A stretch of DNA of 13,347 nucleotides, from contig SLLJ01000352.1 of the NCBI GenBank assembly GCA_007134165.1, positions 1-13,347 of the forward strand, given 5' to 3'. The stretch is from Nitriliruptoraceae bacterium (GTDB taxonomy: Bacteria; Actinomycetota; Nitriliruptoria; Nitriliruptorales; Nitriliruptoraceae). The position numbers and the translations under genes are program-made. Below the pieces are notes generated by a model. The model was given only the letters and a program-made list of their open reading frames with translations. It was not told where the DNA came from and made no database searches. Shown here piece by piece: positions 1-7,120 of this stretch. Within the stretch, counting starts at the first letter, position 1. Each line of letters opens with the position of its first letter.

Positions 1-1165
1 CGTGCATCGGCGGGTACCAGTGGTAGCCGGCGAAGACCTCGTCGGCGCCCTGCCCGGACTGCACCACCTTGACGTGGCGGGAGACCTCCTCGCTGAGCAG
101 GGCGAAGGCGACCGCGTCGTGAGAGACCATCGGTTCGTTCATGGCCCGGATCGCCCCGGACAGGGCCGGCAGCAGCCGGTCGGCGCCGATGCGGATGCGG
201 TGGTGGTCGGTGGCGAACTCCCGGGCGACGACGTCGGAGTAGCGGAACTCGTCGCCTTGCACGTCCCCGACCGACTCGAAACCGATCGAGAAGGTCTTCA
301 GGTCGTGCTGCCCGGCCTCGGCGAGCAGGCCGACCACCAGCGAAGAGTCGATGCCGCCCGACAGCAGCACGCCGACGGGGACATCGGCCACCGTACGCCA
401 GCGCACCGCGCGGCGCAGCGCCTCGAGCACGGCGTCCTCCCAGTCGCGGGCGTCGAGGTGCGCGCGTTCGGGGTCCCGGGTGAACTCGGGCCGCCAGTAC
501 TCGCGGTCGTGGTGCCGGCCGTCGGGCTCGATGACTCGTACGGTGGCGGGCGCAAGCTTGCGCGCCCCTTGCAGGATGGTGTGCGGGGCGGGGACCACCG
601 AATGGAAGCTGAGGTAGTGGTGCAGGGCCACCGGATCGATGCTCGTGTCGACGCCTCCGGCGCCGAGCAGCGCCGGCAGGCTCGAAGCGAATCGCAGCCG
701 GCCCGAACCGGGGGCGAGGTACAGCGGCTTGATCCCGAAGCGGTCGCGGGCGAGCACGGTCCGCCCGGAGTCGCGCTCGTGGATGACGAAGGCGAACATG
801 CCCTGCAGGCGGTCGAGCACCGCCTCGCCCCAGGCGTGGTAGCCCTTGAGCAGCACCTCGGTGTCCGAGGTCGAGGCGAACCGCGCGCCGTGGTCGGCTT
901 CGAGCTCGGCCCGCAGCTCGCGGTAGTTGTAGATGCAGCCGTTGAACGCGATCGTCAGTCCCGTGAACGGGTCGTGCATCGGCTGGCTGCCGCAGGCCGA
1001 CAGGTCGATGATCGACAGCCGCCGGTGCCCGAGCGCGAGTGGACCGGCCGCGAACGCTCCCTGCCCGTCCGGCCCGCGGCTGGCCATGGCGTCGGTCATG
1101 CGCGCCACCGCCGCGAGGTCGGGGAGGCGACCGTCGAAGCGAAGCTCGCCGCTGAACCCGCACAT
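1..1165 (-). CDS. asnO: N-acetylglutaminylglutamine amidotransferase, asparagine-synthase type (3' end cut by window)
   Basis: This is a class II glutamine amidotransferase joined to an asparagine-synthetase ATP pyrophosphatase domain. The reverse strand reads 388 codons from ATG at 1165 and runs off the left edge. The N-terminal glutaminase domain begins MCGFSGE; Cys2, exposed after Met removal, is the nucleophile. Residues 27-33 (MASRGPD) and 46-49 (GHRR) fit the family. The synthetase domain shows the PP-loop SGGIDSS at 269-275 and SGQGADE at 370-376. The stretches RFASSLPALL (158-167), VVPAP near 190 and EPMVSHD (344-350) match what I recall of the NAGGN-forming subfamily more closely than housekeeping AsnB. 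The inferred reaction amidates N-acetylglutaminylglutamine, a cytoplasmic osmoprotectant. An AGGAG box lies 7 bases before the ATG. The usual partner, the ngg synthetase, would lie beyond the left edge. The alternative is a general asparagine synthase. The amidotransferase family is certain; the NAGGN role is inferred. Confidence 0.85.
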   Translation of the reverse strand, partial: MCGFSGELRFDGRLPDLAAVARMTDAMASRGPDGQGAFAAGPLALGHRRLSIIDLSACGSQPMHDPFTGLTIAFNGCIYNYRELRAELEADHGARFASTSDTEVLLKGYHAWGEAVLDRLQGMFAFVIHERDSGRTVLARDRFGIKPLYLAPGSGRLRFASSLPALLGAGGVDTSIDPVALHHYLSFHSVVPAPHTILQGARKLAPATVRVIEPDGRHHDREYWRPEFTRDPERAHLDARDWEDAVLEALRRAVRWRTVADVPVGVLLSGGIDSSLVVGLLAEAGQHDLKTFSIGFESVGDVQGDEFRYSDVVAREFATDHHRIRIGADRLLPALSGAIRAMNEPMVSHDAVAFALLSEEVSRHVKVVQSGQGADEVFAGYHWYPPMH

Positions 1166-1278
1166 CGCGGTCTCCTGTGGTCGTGACGTCCCCGGCTGCG
1201 GCCAGCCATAGGCTCCCGCCCATCCGCCGCCCGCACAAGTCACGATCACTGACCGAACGGTCGTGGCCAGCTGCGCAC

Positions 1279-1301
1279 GATCCGGACCACCCGGACGATC
1301 G
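1279..1301 (+). promoter_or_regulatory. imperfect hairpin in the phzF-like leader, next to its RBS
   Basis: The arms TCCGG (1281-1285) and CCGGA (1291-1295) are complementary around ACCAC. Flanking CGA and ATCG extend the pairing across a 2-base bulge. The hairpin ends one base before the GAGGAG ribosome binding site at 1303, so folding could affect translation of the PhzF-like gene. This is seen by eye only, and in such GC-rich DNA short dyads arise often by chance. Confidence 0.25.
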
Positions 1302-1313
1302 CGAGGAGCCCCC

Positions 1314-2117
1314 ATGCCCCCGTTCCATCTCGTCGACGCGTTCACCGACCGGCCCTTCACCGGCAACCCGGCTGGGGTCGTGGTGCTCGACGGCCCGGTC
1401 GAGCAAGCCTGGGCGCAGGCCGTTGCCGCCGAGGTCCGGGCCTCGGAGACCGCGTTCGTCTCCCCCCGACCCGACGGCTGGCAGCTGCGCTGGTGGACGC
1501 CACGCGTGGAGGTCGAGTTGTGCGGGCACGCGACGCTGGCCGCCGCGCACGTGCTGATCGAGGAGGGACTGGCCCCGCCAGACCTGCCGGTGAACTTCCA
1601 CACCCGCTCGGGACGGCTGCGCGCGGTGCGCCGGGGCCCTCAGGTGGCGATGGACCTGCCGGCATGGCCGCTGGCGCCCCACCCCGAGCCGGCCGGGCTG
1701 GCTGCGGCGCTCGGGGGCGTGATCGGTCGCTACCTCGGCCGGTCGACCGGGTCGGTGCAGGCCTGGGACGTGGTGGAGCTGCGCGATGAGGCCGAGGTGC
1801 GAGCGGTGCGCCCGGACCTCGCCGTCGTCGCGGCCCTGGGCAGCACCGGGCTGATCGTGACCGCGGCCGGCAATGACGTCGATCTGGTCTCGCGGGTGTT
1901 CGCTCCCGCCGTGGGGGTCGACGAGGACCCGGTGACCGGCTCGGCACACAGCACGCTGGGGCCGCTGTGGGCCGCGCGGCTGGGCCGCACACGCTTGACC
2001 GCACGGCAGTGCTCGCCGCGCGGCGGCCGGCTCGACCTCGAGGTGGGTGCCGACCGCGTCGAGGTCGCAGGACGGGCCGTGACCGTGATCCGGGGCCGGA
2101 TCGCGGGCCCTGTCTGA
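1314..2117 (+). CDS. PhzF family phenazine biosynthesis-like epimerase/isomerase
   Basis: The protein has 267 residues, within the usual 260-300 for PhzF-fold enzymes (diaminopimelate-epimerase fold, cytoplasmic, often dimeric). Family motifs are all present: FHLVDAFTDRPFTGNPAGV at 4-22, the catalytic glutamate E45 in SETAFV, CGHATLA at 70-76 (cysteine of the second half-site retained), and DEDPVTGSAH at 203-212. The ATG at 1314 is chosen because GAGGAG at 1303-1308 sits 5 bases upstream and the conserved N-terminus begins there; an in-frame upstream start near 1263 would add 17 unconserved residues. No other phenazine genes are nearby, so phenazine synthesis is not implied. Most members of this family have unknown substrates. 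The gene is divergent from the amidotransferase and 119 bases upstream of glpD on the same strand, so weak co-transcription is possible. Confidence 0.88.
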   Translation: MPPFHLVDAFTDRPFTGNPAGVVVLDGPVEQAWAQAVAAEVRASETAFVSPRPDGWQLRWWTPRVEVELCGHATLAAAHVLIEEGLAPPDLPVNFHTRSGRLRAVRRGPQVAMDLPAWPLAPHPEPAGLAAALGGVIGRYLGRSTGSVQAWDVVELRDEAEVRAVRPDLAVVAALGSTGLIVTAAGNDVDLVSRVFAPAVGVDEDPVTGSAHSTLGPLWAARLGRTRLTARQCSPRGGRLDLEVGADRVEVAGRAVTVIRGRIAGPV

Positions 2118-2128
2118 CCCCGCCGGTC

Positions 2129-2142
2129 CCGGTCAGAACCGG
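2129..2142 (+). terminator. small hairpin after the phzF-like gene, possible weak terminator
   Basis: CCGGT (2129-2133) and ACCGG (2138-2142) form a 5-base stem with loop CAGA, 11 bases past the TGA of the PhzF-like gene. A competing pairing joins GCCGGT at 2122 with ACCGGC at 2138. No T-tract follows, so it is not a classical intrinsic terminator. Confidence 0.25.
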
Positions 2143-2176
2143 CCGGATGGCCCGGGTCGGCGCACCTGGCCCCCGT

Positions 2177-2182
2177 TAGGCT
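2177..2182 (+). promoter_or_regulatory. possible -10 box (TAGGCT) for glpD
   Basis: TAGGCT fits the TANNNT -10 pattern and lies 54 bases before the glpD GTG. No -35 box is evident. Between it and the gene is a tandem 7-base repeat, TGCGCAC twice (2192-2205), which could be a factor-binding site or chance. Confidence 0.2.
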
Positions 2183-2236
2183 CGGCTCTGCTGCGCACTG
2201 CGCACCTCCTCCCACTCGATCTCCCGGAGCGCACCT

Positions 2237-3949
2237 GTGGAACCCGTTGCCCTGTCCCCTGCCCGCCGCACCGCCGACCTGGAGCGCCTGCGGTCCGAGA
2301 CCTTCGACGTGCTGGTCGTCGGCGGCGGCGTGACCGGAGCCGGCATCGCGCTGGACGCCGCGACGCGTGGACTCACCACCGCCCTGGTCGAGCAGCGCGA
2401 CTACGCCGCCGGGACCTCGAGCCGGTCCTCCAAGCTGATCCACGGAGGACTGCGCTACCTCGAGCAGCTCAACTTCGCACTGGTCGCCGAGGCGCTCAAG
2501 GAGCGCGGCCTGCTGCTCAACGAACTCGCCCCGCACCTGGTGCGCCCGGTGTCGTTCCTGTTCCCGCTCAACCACCGCGTGTGGGAGCGCGCCTACATCG
2601 GCGCGGGCATCCTGATGTACGACACCATCGGCGGCTCCAAGCACCTGCCCGGCCACCGGCACCTGACCCGTTCGGGCGCGCAACGGCTGATGCCCTCGCT
2701 ACGCGAGGACGCACTGATCGGTGCGATCCGCTACTACGACGCCCAGGTCGACGACGCCCGCCACACCATGGAGATCAGCCGCACCGCGGCGGCCTACGGC
2801 GCCGTCACCACGATCTCGACGCGCGTGGTGGAGCTGCTGCGTGAGGGCGAGCGGGTCGTTGGCGCCCGGGTCCGCGACCAGGAGACCGGCGCCGAGTTCG
2901 ACGTGCACGCCCGGCAGGTGATCAACGCCACCGGGGTCTGGACCGACGAGATCCAGGACCTGGTCGGCCGCGGCCGCATCAAGGTCCGGGCATCCAAGGG
3001 CATCCATCTGGTCGTGCCCCGCGACCGCATCCACAGCGACACCGGCCTGATCCTGCGCACCACCTCCTCGGTGCTGTTCGTGATCCCCTGGGGCCGGCAC
3101 TGGCTGATCGGCACCACCGACACCGACTGGAACCTGGACCTCGCACACCCGGCCGCCTCGGCCACCGACATCCAGTACGTGCTCGACAACGTCAACCGGG
3201 TGCTGCGCAACCCGCTGACCCACGAGGACGTCGAGGGCGTGTTCGCCGGGCTGCGCCCGCTGCTGTCGGGCGAATCGGACTCGACCAGCCAACTCTCCCG
3301 TGAGCACGCGGTCGTGCAGACCGTCGCGGGCCTGATCACGATCGCCGGCGGCAAGTACACCACCTACCGCGTGATGGCCGAGGACGCCGTCGACGCCGCA
3401 GCCCGCAACCTGCCCCAGCGGGTGCCCGACAGCGTGACCGACAAGACCCCACTGCTCGGCGCCGAAGGGTTCCACGCCCTGTGGAACCGCCGCCGACGGC
3501 TGGCCGAAGAGGTCGGGCTGCACGTCAGCCGCGTCGAGCACCTGCTCGGGCGCTACGGCTCGATGATCACCGAGATCCTCGACCTGCTCGCTCAGCGTCC
3601 CGAGCTCGGCGAGCGGCTCGCCGGCGCGGAGGACTACCTCAAGGTCGAAGCCGTCTACGCCGCCTCCCACGAGGGGGCACTGCACCTCGACGACCTGCTC
3701 ACCCGCCGCACCCGGATCTCGATCGAGACCTTCGACCGCGGCGTGGCCGCAGCCCGTGACGCCGCACCGCTGATGGGCGAGGTGCTCGGCTGGGACGAGG
3801 ACACCGTCGCCCGGGAGATCGAGCACTACGAGGCACGCGTGGCCGCCGAACTCGAGTCGCAGCAGATGCCCGACGACCGCACCGCCGACGCGGCTCGGAT
3901 GGGAGCCCGGGACGTGCGAGTCGGGGCCCGCGGCGCGCCCGAAGCCTGA
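2237..3949 (+). CDS. glpD: FAD-dependent glycerol-3-phosphate dehydrogenase
   Basis: This 570-residue protein should oxidise sn-glycerol 3-phosphate to dihydroxyacetone phosphate at the inner face of the membrane, passing electrons to quinone. The N-terminal Rossmann segment has the dinucleotide-binding glycines in VVGGGVTGAGIALDAATRG (27-45), followed by VEQRDYAAGTSSRSSKLIHG (51-70), which is characteristic of GlpD. Further signatures are FLFPLN at 108-113, NATGVWTD (230-237), GTTDTDW (292-298), AGLRPLL (337-343) and GGKYTTYR (371-378). The remaining ~150 residues fit the C-terminal alpha-helical cap domain. GTG is taken as start because GGAG at 2226-2229 lies 7 bases upstream and the protein then has the normal N-terminal length. 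No glpK or glpF is in the window. The last ~30 residues are Ala/Arg-rich and poorly conserved. Identification is firm; GlpD1 and GlpD2 paralogues cannot be separated. Confidence 0.95.
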   Translation: MEPVALSPARRTADLERLRSETFDVLVVGGGVTGAGIALDAATRGLTTALVEQRDYAAGTSSRSSKLIHGGLRYLEQLNFALVAEALKERGLLLNELAPHLVRPVSFLFPLNHRVWERAYIGAGILMYDTIGGSKHLPGHRHLTRSGAQRLMPSLREDALIGAIRYYDAQVDDARHTMEISRTAAAYGAVTTISTRVVELLREGERVVGARVRDQETGAEFDVHARQVINATGVWTDEIQDLVGRGRIKVRASKGIHLVVPRDRIHSDTGLILRTTSSVLFVIPWGRHWLIGTTDTDWNLDLAHPAASATDIQYVLDNVNRVLRNPLTHEDVEGVFAGLRPLLSGESDSTSQLSREHAVVQTVAGLITIAGGKYTTYRVMAEDAVDAAARNLPQRVPDSVTDKTPLLGAEGFHALWNRRRRLAEEVGLHVSRVEHLLGRYGSMITEILDLLAQRPELGERLAGAEDYLKVEAVYAASHEGALHLDDLLTRRTRISIETFDRGVAAARDAAPLMGEVLGWDEDTVAREIEHYEARVAAELESQQMPDDRTADAARMGARDVRVGARGAPEA

Positions 3950-3962
3950 GCCGCTGGGCGGC
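3950..3962. terminator. short GC hairpin between convergent glpD and amidase genes
   Basis: GCCGC (3950-3954) pairs with GCGGC (3958-3962) around a TGG loop in the 18-base gap between the two stop codons. It could serve both directions. It is short and has no T-tract on either side. Confidence 0.25.
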
Positions 3963-3967
3963 GCGGG

Positions 3968-4894
3968 TCAGGTCAGCACGCCGAGGTCGAGGTCGAGCAC
4001 CACCACCCAGTTGGGTGCATCCACCACCTCGGCGATACGCAGGTGGCCGGCCACCGAGCAGACCACGTAGGCATCCTCGGCCGCGAGCCCGTGACGGGCC
4101 GTGAGCTCGTCGATCATGGCCCGGGTCGCCTGCCGGGCCGCCGCCTCGAGGTCCGGCCCGACGCCGGTGGTCAGGCAGCGCGGACCCTGGGCCGGAAGCC
4201 GGCCGGACCGCTCGGCCGGCAGCTCGATCCGGGGGGTGGGCGGGGCCTGACCCGGGCGCAGATGCAGCCGGAGCCGGGCGCGGGCGGTGGTCTCGACCGC
4301 CGTACCGCAGACCTCCCCGTCCCCCTGCGCGGCGTGCGGGTCCCCGGCCGACAGCAGCGCGCCCGCCACCTCGACCGGCAACCACAGCGTGGCACCCGGC
4401 CGCACGTCCCGGCAGTCGAGGTTGCCCCCGACCCGGCGCGGCGGGATGACCGAGTGGTTGCCGGACGCCTCCGGGGCGAGCCCGACCGTGCCGAGGAACG
4501 GCCAGCGTCGCAGCCGGGCGAATCCGCCCACCTCGACGTCGTCGGCGCCGATCTGCGAGACGACCACGTGCGGGGTGGGGAAGTCCTCGGCGAGCAGCCC
4601 GAAGCCGGGGATGAGGGTGGTCCAGCCCACCGCCCCGACTTCGAGGTCGAGCACCTCGATGCCGAGCGCGTCACCGGGCTGCGCCCCCGGCACCTGCACC
4701 GGCCCGGTCAAGGGGTTGGCCCGTTCGAGTTGCAAGCCGGCGACGTCGGCCGCATCGGCTGCCGGTCCGAGCTGGCCGTCGAAGCAGTCGGCGAGCACCA
4801 CCTGCAGCTCCTCGCCCGGCGCGACCTCCACCAGCGCCGGGCGATCACGGTTCCAGCCGTGGTGGCGGTGCTCGACGTCGTGCAGGGTGCGCAT
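3968..4894 (-). CDS. acetamidase/formamidase family protein
   Basis: A 308-residue protein, close to the ~300-320 usual for bacterial members of the FmdA/AmdA family, which hydrolyse formamide, acetamide or related short amides to ammonia and a carboxylate. Family motifs in order are NPLTGPV (60-66), the GDAL segment of the first beta domain (74-77), SGNHSVIPPRRVGGNLDCRD (144-163), and the metal/active-site region GDPHAAQGDGEVCGTAVE (184-201). There is no signal peptide, so it should be cytoplasmic. ATG at 4894 is the first sensible start. The best upstream purine-rich box (GGAG) is about 11 bases away, so initiation may be weak. The gene converges with glpD and diverges from the SURF1 gene, with 68 bases between start codons. 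No amide transporter or urease-type genes accompany it, and the true substrate is not shown by context. Confidence 0.9.
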   Translation of the reverse strand: MRTLHDVEHRHHGWNRDRPALVEVAPGEELQVVLADCFDGQLGPAADAADVAGLQLERANPLTGPVQVPGAQPGDALGIEVLDLEVGAVGWTTLIPGFGLLAEDFPTPHVVVSQIGADDVEVGGFARLRRWPFLGTVGLAPEASGNHSVIPPRRVGGNLDCRDVRPGATLWLPVEVAGALLSAGDPHAAQGDGEVCGTAVETTARARLRLHLRPGQAPPTPRIELPAERSGRLPAQGPRCLTTGVGPDLEAAARQATRAMIDELTARHGLAAEDAYVVCSVAGHLRIAEVVDAPNWVVVLDLDLGVLT

Positions 4895-4948
4895 GGGGGT
4901 TCCGAGCTCCGGGAGGGTTCCAACGTAGGTCCCGGTCGCTGCCGGCGG

Positions 4949-4954
4949 TACCCT
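4949..4954 (+). promoter_or_regulatory. -10 box (TACCCT) placed for a leaderless SURF1 transcript
   Basis: TACCCT fits the TANNNT -10 consensus and ends 8 bases before the SURF1 ATG at 4963. That is the distance expected between a -10 box and the transcription start, and no Shine-Dalgarno-like sequence precedes the ATG. Leaderless mRNAs are common in Actinomycetota. No convincing -35 is visible. Confidence 0.4.
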
Positions 4955-4962
4955 CGGACGCG

Positions 4963-5775
4963 ATGCTCCACGACCTGCTCCGACCCCGAGCCCTCCTCGG
5001 TCACCTCCTGGTGCTCGCGGTGGCGGGCACCTGTGTGACGCTCGGCCTGTGGCAGCTCGACCGTCTCGCCACGGTCCGGGCCGAGAACGAACGGGTCGCG
5101 GCCCGGATGACCGAGCCGGCCCTCGAACTCGGCGCCCTGAGTGCTGCCGCGTCGGAGGTCGACCAGGCCGCCCTGGAGTTCCGGCGGGTGCGGGCCAGCG
5201 GCGTCTTCCGCCCGGAGCAGGAGGTCCTGCAGCGCGGCCAGCAGCACCAGGGCGAGGCCGGGTTCCACGTGCTCACCCCCCTGCAGCTCGACCGCGGCGG
5301 GGTGATCCTGGTCCGGCGTGGTTGGGTGCCCGCCGACCGCTCGGAGCCGCCGGTGGTCGAGGCCGCACCTCCGGCCGGACGGGTGACCGTCTCCGGGGTG
5401 CTGGAGCGTCCCGTGCCCCAGCCTTCCTTCGGGCCCCGCGACCCCGACCAGGGGGTGCTGGCACGCGTCTTCCACTCCGACACCGCTCGGCTCGACCAGC
5501 AGATCGACGGCGAGTTGTTCGCGATGCTGCTGCGCGATGACACCGAACCCACCTCGATCGCCCCCGGGGCGCTGCCCGTCCCGGCCGGATCACCCGTCCT
5601 CGACGAGCGCAACCACTTCTCGTATGCAGTGCAGTGGTTCTCGTTCGCCACCCTGGCGCTGGCGACCTACGCCGCGTTCCTGTTCTCGCGCCGCCGCGGC
5701 CACGCTTCGCGAGACCGCGGTCAGGCCGCGGCCCCCGTCTCGGTCAGTCCCGGCGGCGGAAGCGGTGATGGCTGA
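4963..5775 (+). CDS. SURF1 family cytochrome oxidase biogenesis protein
   Basis: The 270-residue protein has the two-helix SURF1 layout: a first membrane helix at about 10-30 ending in LGLWQLDR (27-34, the family's LGxWQxxR signature), a periplasmic domain, and a second helix at about 225-242 preceded by NHFSYAVQWF (217-226). LVRRGWVP (116-123) is a further conserved block. SURF1 proteins assist assembly of heme-copper cytochrome c oxidase, possibly heme a insertion. No oxidase or heme A synthase genes are in the window. The conserved domain ends near residue 245. The last ~25 residues are low-complexity (Gly/Ser/Ala), and their DNA overlaps the 3' end of the convergent methyltransferase gene by 32 bases. 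Start choice rests on the family N-terminus and a possible leaderless promoter just upstream. Confidence 0.92.
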   Translation: MLHDLLRPRALLGHLLVLAVAGTCVTLGLWQLDRLATVRAENERVAARMTEPALELGALSAAASEVDQAALEFRRVRASGVFRPEQEVLQRGQQHQGEAGFHVLTPLQLDRGGVILVRRGWVPADRSEPPVVEAAPPAGRVTVSGVLERPVPQPSFGPRDPDQGVLARVFHSDTARLDQQIDGELFAMLLRDDTEPTSIAPGALPVPAGSPVLDERNHFSYAVQWFSFATLALATYAAFLFSRRRGHASRDRGQAAAPVSVSPGGGSGDG

Positions 5776-6847
5776 CGTGCCACTCGTCGCCGTCGGCGAA
5801 GGCGAACAGCTCCTCGCAGGCGATCGTGAACACCCGCCAACGGTGCAGCCGAGCACGCGCTGCGCGGGGACCGTCGCCGGCCAGGACCTCGAGCAGCGGC
5901 TCGCGGTTGGCGTCGATGCGCTCGAGCCAGGCCCGCAGGGTCCGGGCGTAGTGCTGCCCGGAGACCGCCCACTGGTCATCGAGAACCAGGTCCTTGACGG
6001 TCCGGGCGAGCAGGTCGTGTGACGGCATGATCCCGCCGGTGAAGAAGTTGCGCGCCATCCAGTCGGCGCGCACCCCCGAGGCGAACACGTAGGGGTCGCT
6101 GCGATGGGCGAACAGGTGCACGAACAGCATCCCTCCGGGAACCAGCCATCGGGCGATCCGGTGGGTCAGCTCCCGGTGGTTACGCACATGCTCGAACAGC
6201 TCCACCGATACGACTCGGTCGAAGGCCCCGTCCCGGACCACCTCGGCGTACTGGCCGTCGGTGCCACCGGGACCGCCGCCCGTGCCGAGCACCCCCACGT
6301 CCCCGGTCAGCACGGTGAGGTTGGACAGCCCCCGACGGGCAGCCTCGGCTTCGATGTGGCGGCGCTGGGTGGCGGAGTTCGACACGCCCACGATGCGCGC
6401 GGTCGGGTAGTGCTCGGCGAGCCAGAGGGTGAGCGAGCCCCAGCCGCAGCCCAGCTCCAGGATCCGCTGGCCGTCCTCGATACGGGCCCGCTCGGCGGTC
6501 AGGCGCAGCATCGCCGCCTCCGCGGTCGCCAGATCGTCGACCCCCGGCGGCCACCAGCCGGAGGAGTACTTCAGGTGCGGCCCCAGCACCGTGCGGAACC
6601 AGGCGGTTGGCACCTCGTAGTGCTGCTCGTTGGCGGCGTCGGCCGCCAGCGTGACCGGACCGGCGGCCAGCTGTTCGATGAGCTGGCGGGTGCGCTCGCT
6701 GCGGGCCTCGAGCCCCCCAGCGGTGATCTGGGACCGCCGACGCACCAGCAGCAGCCGGATCACGGCGCGCAGCACGGGGTCGGGCAACCATCCGCGGTCG
6801 ACCACTCCGTCGATGACGCGCGTATCCCAGGCCGGGCGGCGGGTCAT
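5744..6847 (-). CDS. cyclopropane-fatty-acid-synthase-like SAM-dependent methyltransferase
   Basis: A 367-residue class I SAM methyltransferase of the CFA synthase superfamily. EQHYEVP (74-80) with FRTVLGPHLKYSSGWWPPG (84-102) is the substrate-side signature; ILELGCGWGSLTLWLAE (129-145) is SAM motif I; ARIVGVSNSATQR (150-162) and FDRVVSVELFEHVRNH (209-224) follow. HLFAHR (244-249) and FFTGGIMPSHDLL (268-280) match the shorter CFA-like subgroup that includes plant coclaurine N-methyltransferase homologues, rather than classical lipid CFA synthase. A Gly-rich loop (186-200) is an apparent insertion. The actual substrate (phospholipid acyl chain or an amine) is not decided by sequence. The frame is open up to a possible start at 7030, but that would add 61 unconserved residues. 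ATG 6847 starts the recognisable domain, with GGGGA about 7 bases upstream. The stop lies inside the SURF1 gene (32-base convergent overlap). Confidence 0.88.
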   Translation of the reverse strand: MTRRPAWDTRVIDGVVDRGWLPDPVLRAVIRLLLVRRRSQITAGGLEARSERTRQLIEQLAAGPVTLAADAANEQHYEVPTAWFRTVLGPHLKYSSGWWPPGVDDLATAEAAMLRLTAERARIEDGQRILELGCGWGSLTLWLAEHYPTARIVGVSNSATQRRHIEAEAARRGLSNLTVLTGDVGVLGTGGGPGGTDGQYAEVVRDGAFDRVVSVELFEHVRNHRELTHRIARWLVPGGMLFVHLFAHRSDPYVFASGVRADWMARNFFTGGIMPSHDLLARTVKDLVLDDQWAVSGQHYARTLRAWLERIDANREPLLEVLAGDGPRAARARLHRWRVFTIACEELFAFADGDEWHVSHHRFRRRD

Positions 6848-7014
6848 CGCCGCGTCCCCGGTGTGGGGTGACGGCGTCGCCAGCCGGACCGAGGGGCGGC
6901 CAGCGCGGAAACCGGCTCCCTCGGGCCAGCGGCGACGGTTCGCCGTGCCCGGCAGTACCTCTGAGTCTCCCAGGATCCGGGTGGGGAGAGAACCAAGGGG
7001 CCACCGTTCTTTCG

Positions 7015-7036
7015 GTCTTCGTGGCAGCACGAAGAC
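7015..7036. repeat. perfect 9-bp inverted repeat, 4-base spacer, candidate operator
   Basis: GTCTTCGTG (7015-7023) and CACGAAGAC (7028-7036) are exact reverse complements separated by GCAG. This is the longest perfect dyad I saw outside coding sequence. It lies about 42 bases upstream of the -10-like box of the response regulator gene. No T-tract follows on either strand, which argues against an intrinsic terminator and for a dimeric regulator site or an RNA hairpin. Confidence 0.5.
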
Positions 7037-7077
7037 GGGGCTGCGGCTCGCGGCTACGACGGCGAGTGCCGGGCGAC

Positions 7078-7083
7078 TACCGT
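7078..7083 (+). promoter_or_regulatory. possible -10 box (TACCGT) for the response regulator gene
   Basis: TACCGT fits TANNNT and would place transcription start near 7090, giving a leader of about 30 bases that contains the AGGAGG site. No -35 box is recognisable. A GTG at 7091 in the same frame is therefore unlikely to be the translation start. Confidence 0.25.
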
Positions 7084-7120
7084 AGCGTCGGTGCGGACAT
7101 TGCCGGAGCAGGAGGTTGGC

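Larger units (their letters stand above)
6848..7120. promoter_or_regulatory. divergent intergenic region between the methyltransferase and response regulator genes
   Basis: This 273-base region has no supported gene. It should hold both outward promoters. Visible elements are a perfect 9+9 inverted repeat (7015-7036), a 6+6 dyad TCTCCC/GGGAGA (6966-6989) around a GGATCC core, a TACCGT -10-like box (7078-7083), and the AGGAGG ribosome binding site of the response regulator (7110-7115). Reading frames crossing it are upstream extensions of the flanking genes. Confidence 0.6.

Noticed and set aside
2..1186. 394-codon open frame on the plus strand at the left edge
   Set aside because: It is antisense to the clear amidotransferase gene, whose motifs (MCGF, SGGIDSS, SGQGADE) are unambiguous. 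The plus-strand protein has no recognisable domain.
1251..1262. GACCG-AA-CGGTC dyad upstream of the phzF-like gene
   Set aside because: Only 5-base arms; such dyads are frequent by chance at this GC content and no promoter element aligns with it.
2699..3826. 375-codon minus-strand open frame
   Set aside because: Antisense to glpD. No motifs.
4897..4921. Direct repeat GGGTTCC (4897-4903 and 4915-4921) before the amidase start
   Set aside because: Short, GC-rich and unsupported by other features; could easily be chance.
4043..5038. 331-codon plus-strand open frame
   Set aside because: Antisense to the acetamidase/formamidase gene and overlapping the SURF1 start. No domain seen.
6848..7030. 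61-codon N-terminal extension of the methyltransferase
   Set aside because: The extension is unconserved in character and would place the perfect inverted repeat inside coding sequence. The ATG at 6847 precedes the recognisable domain.
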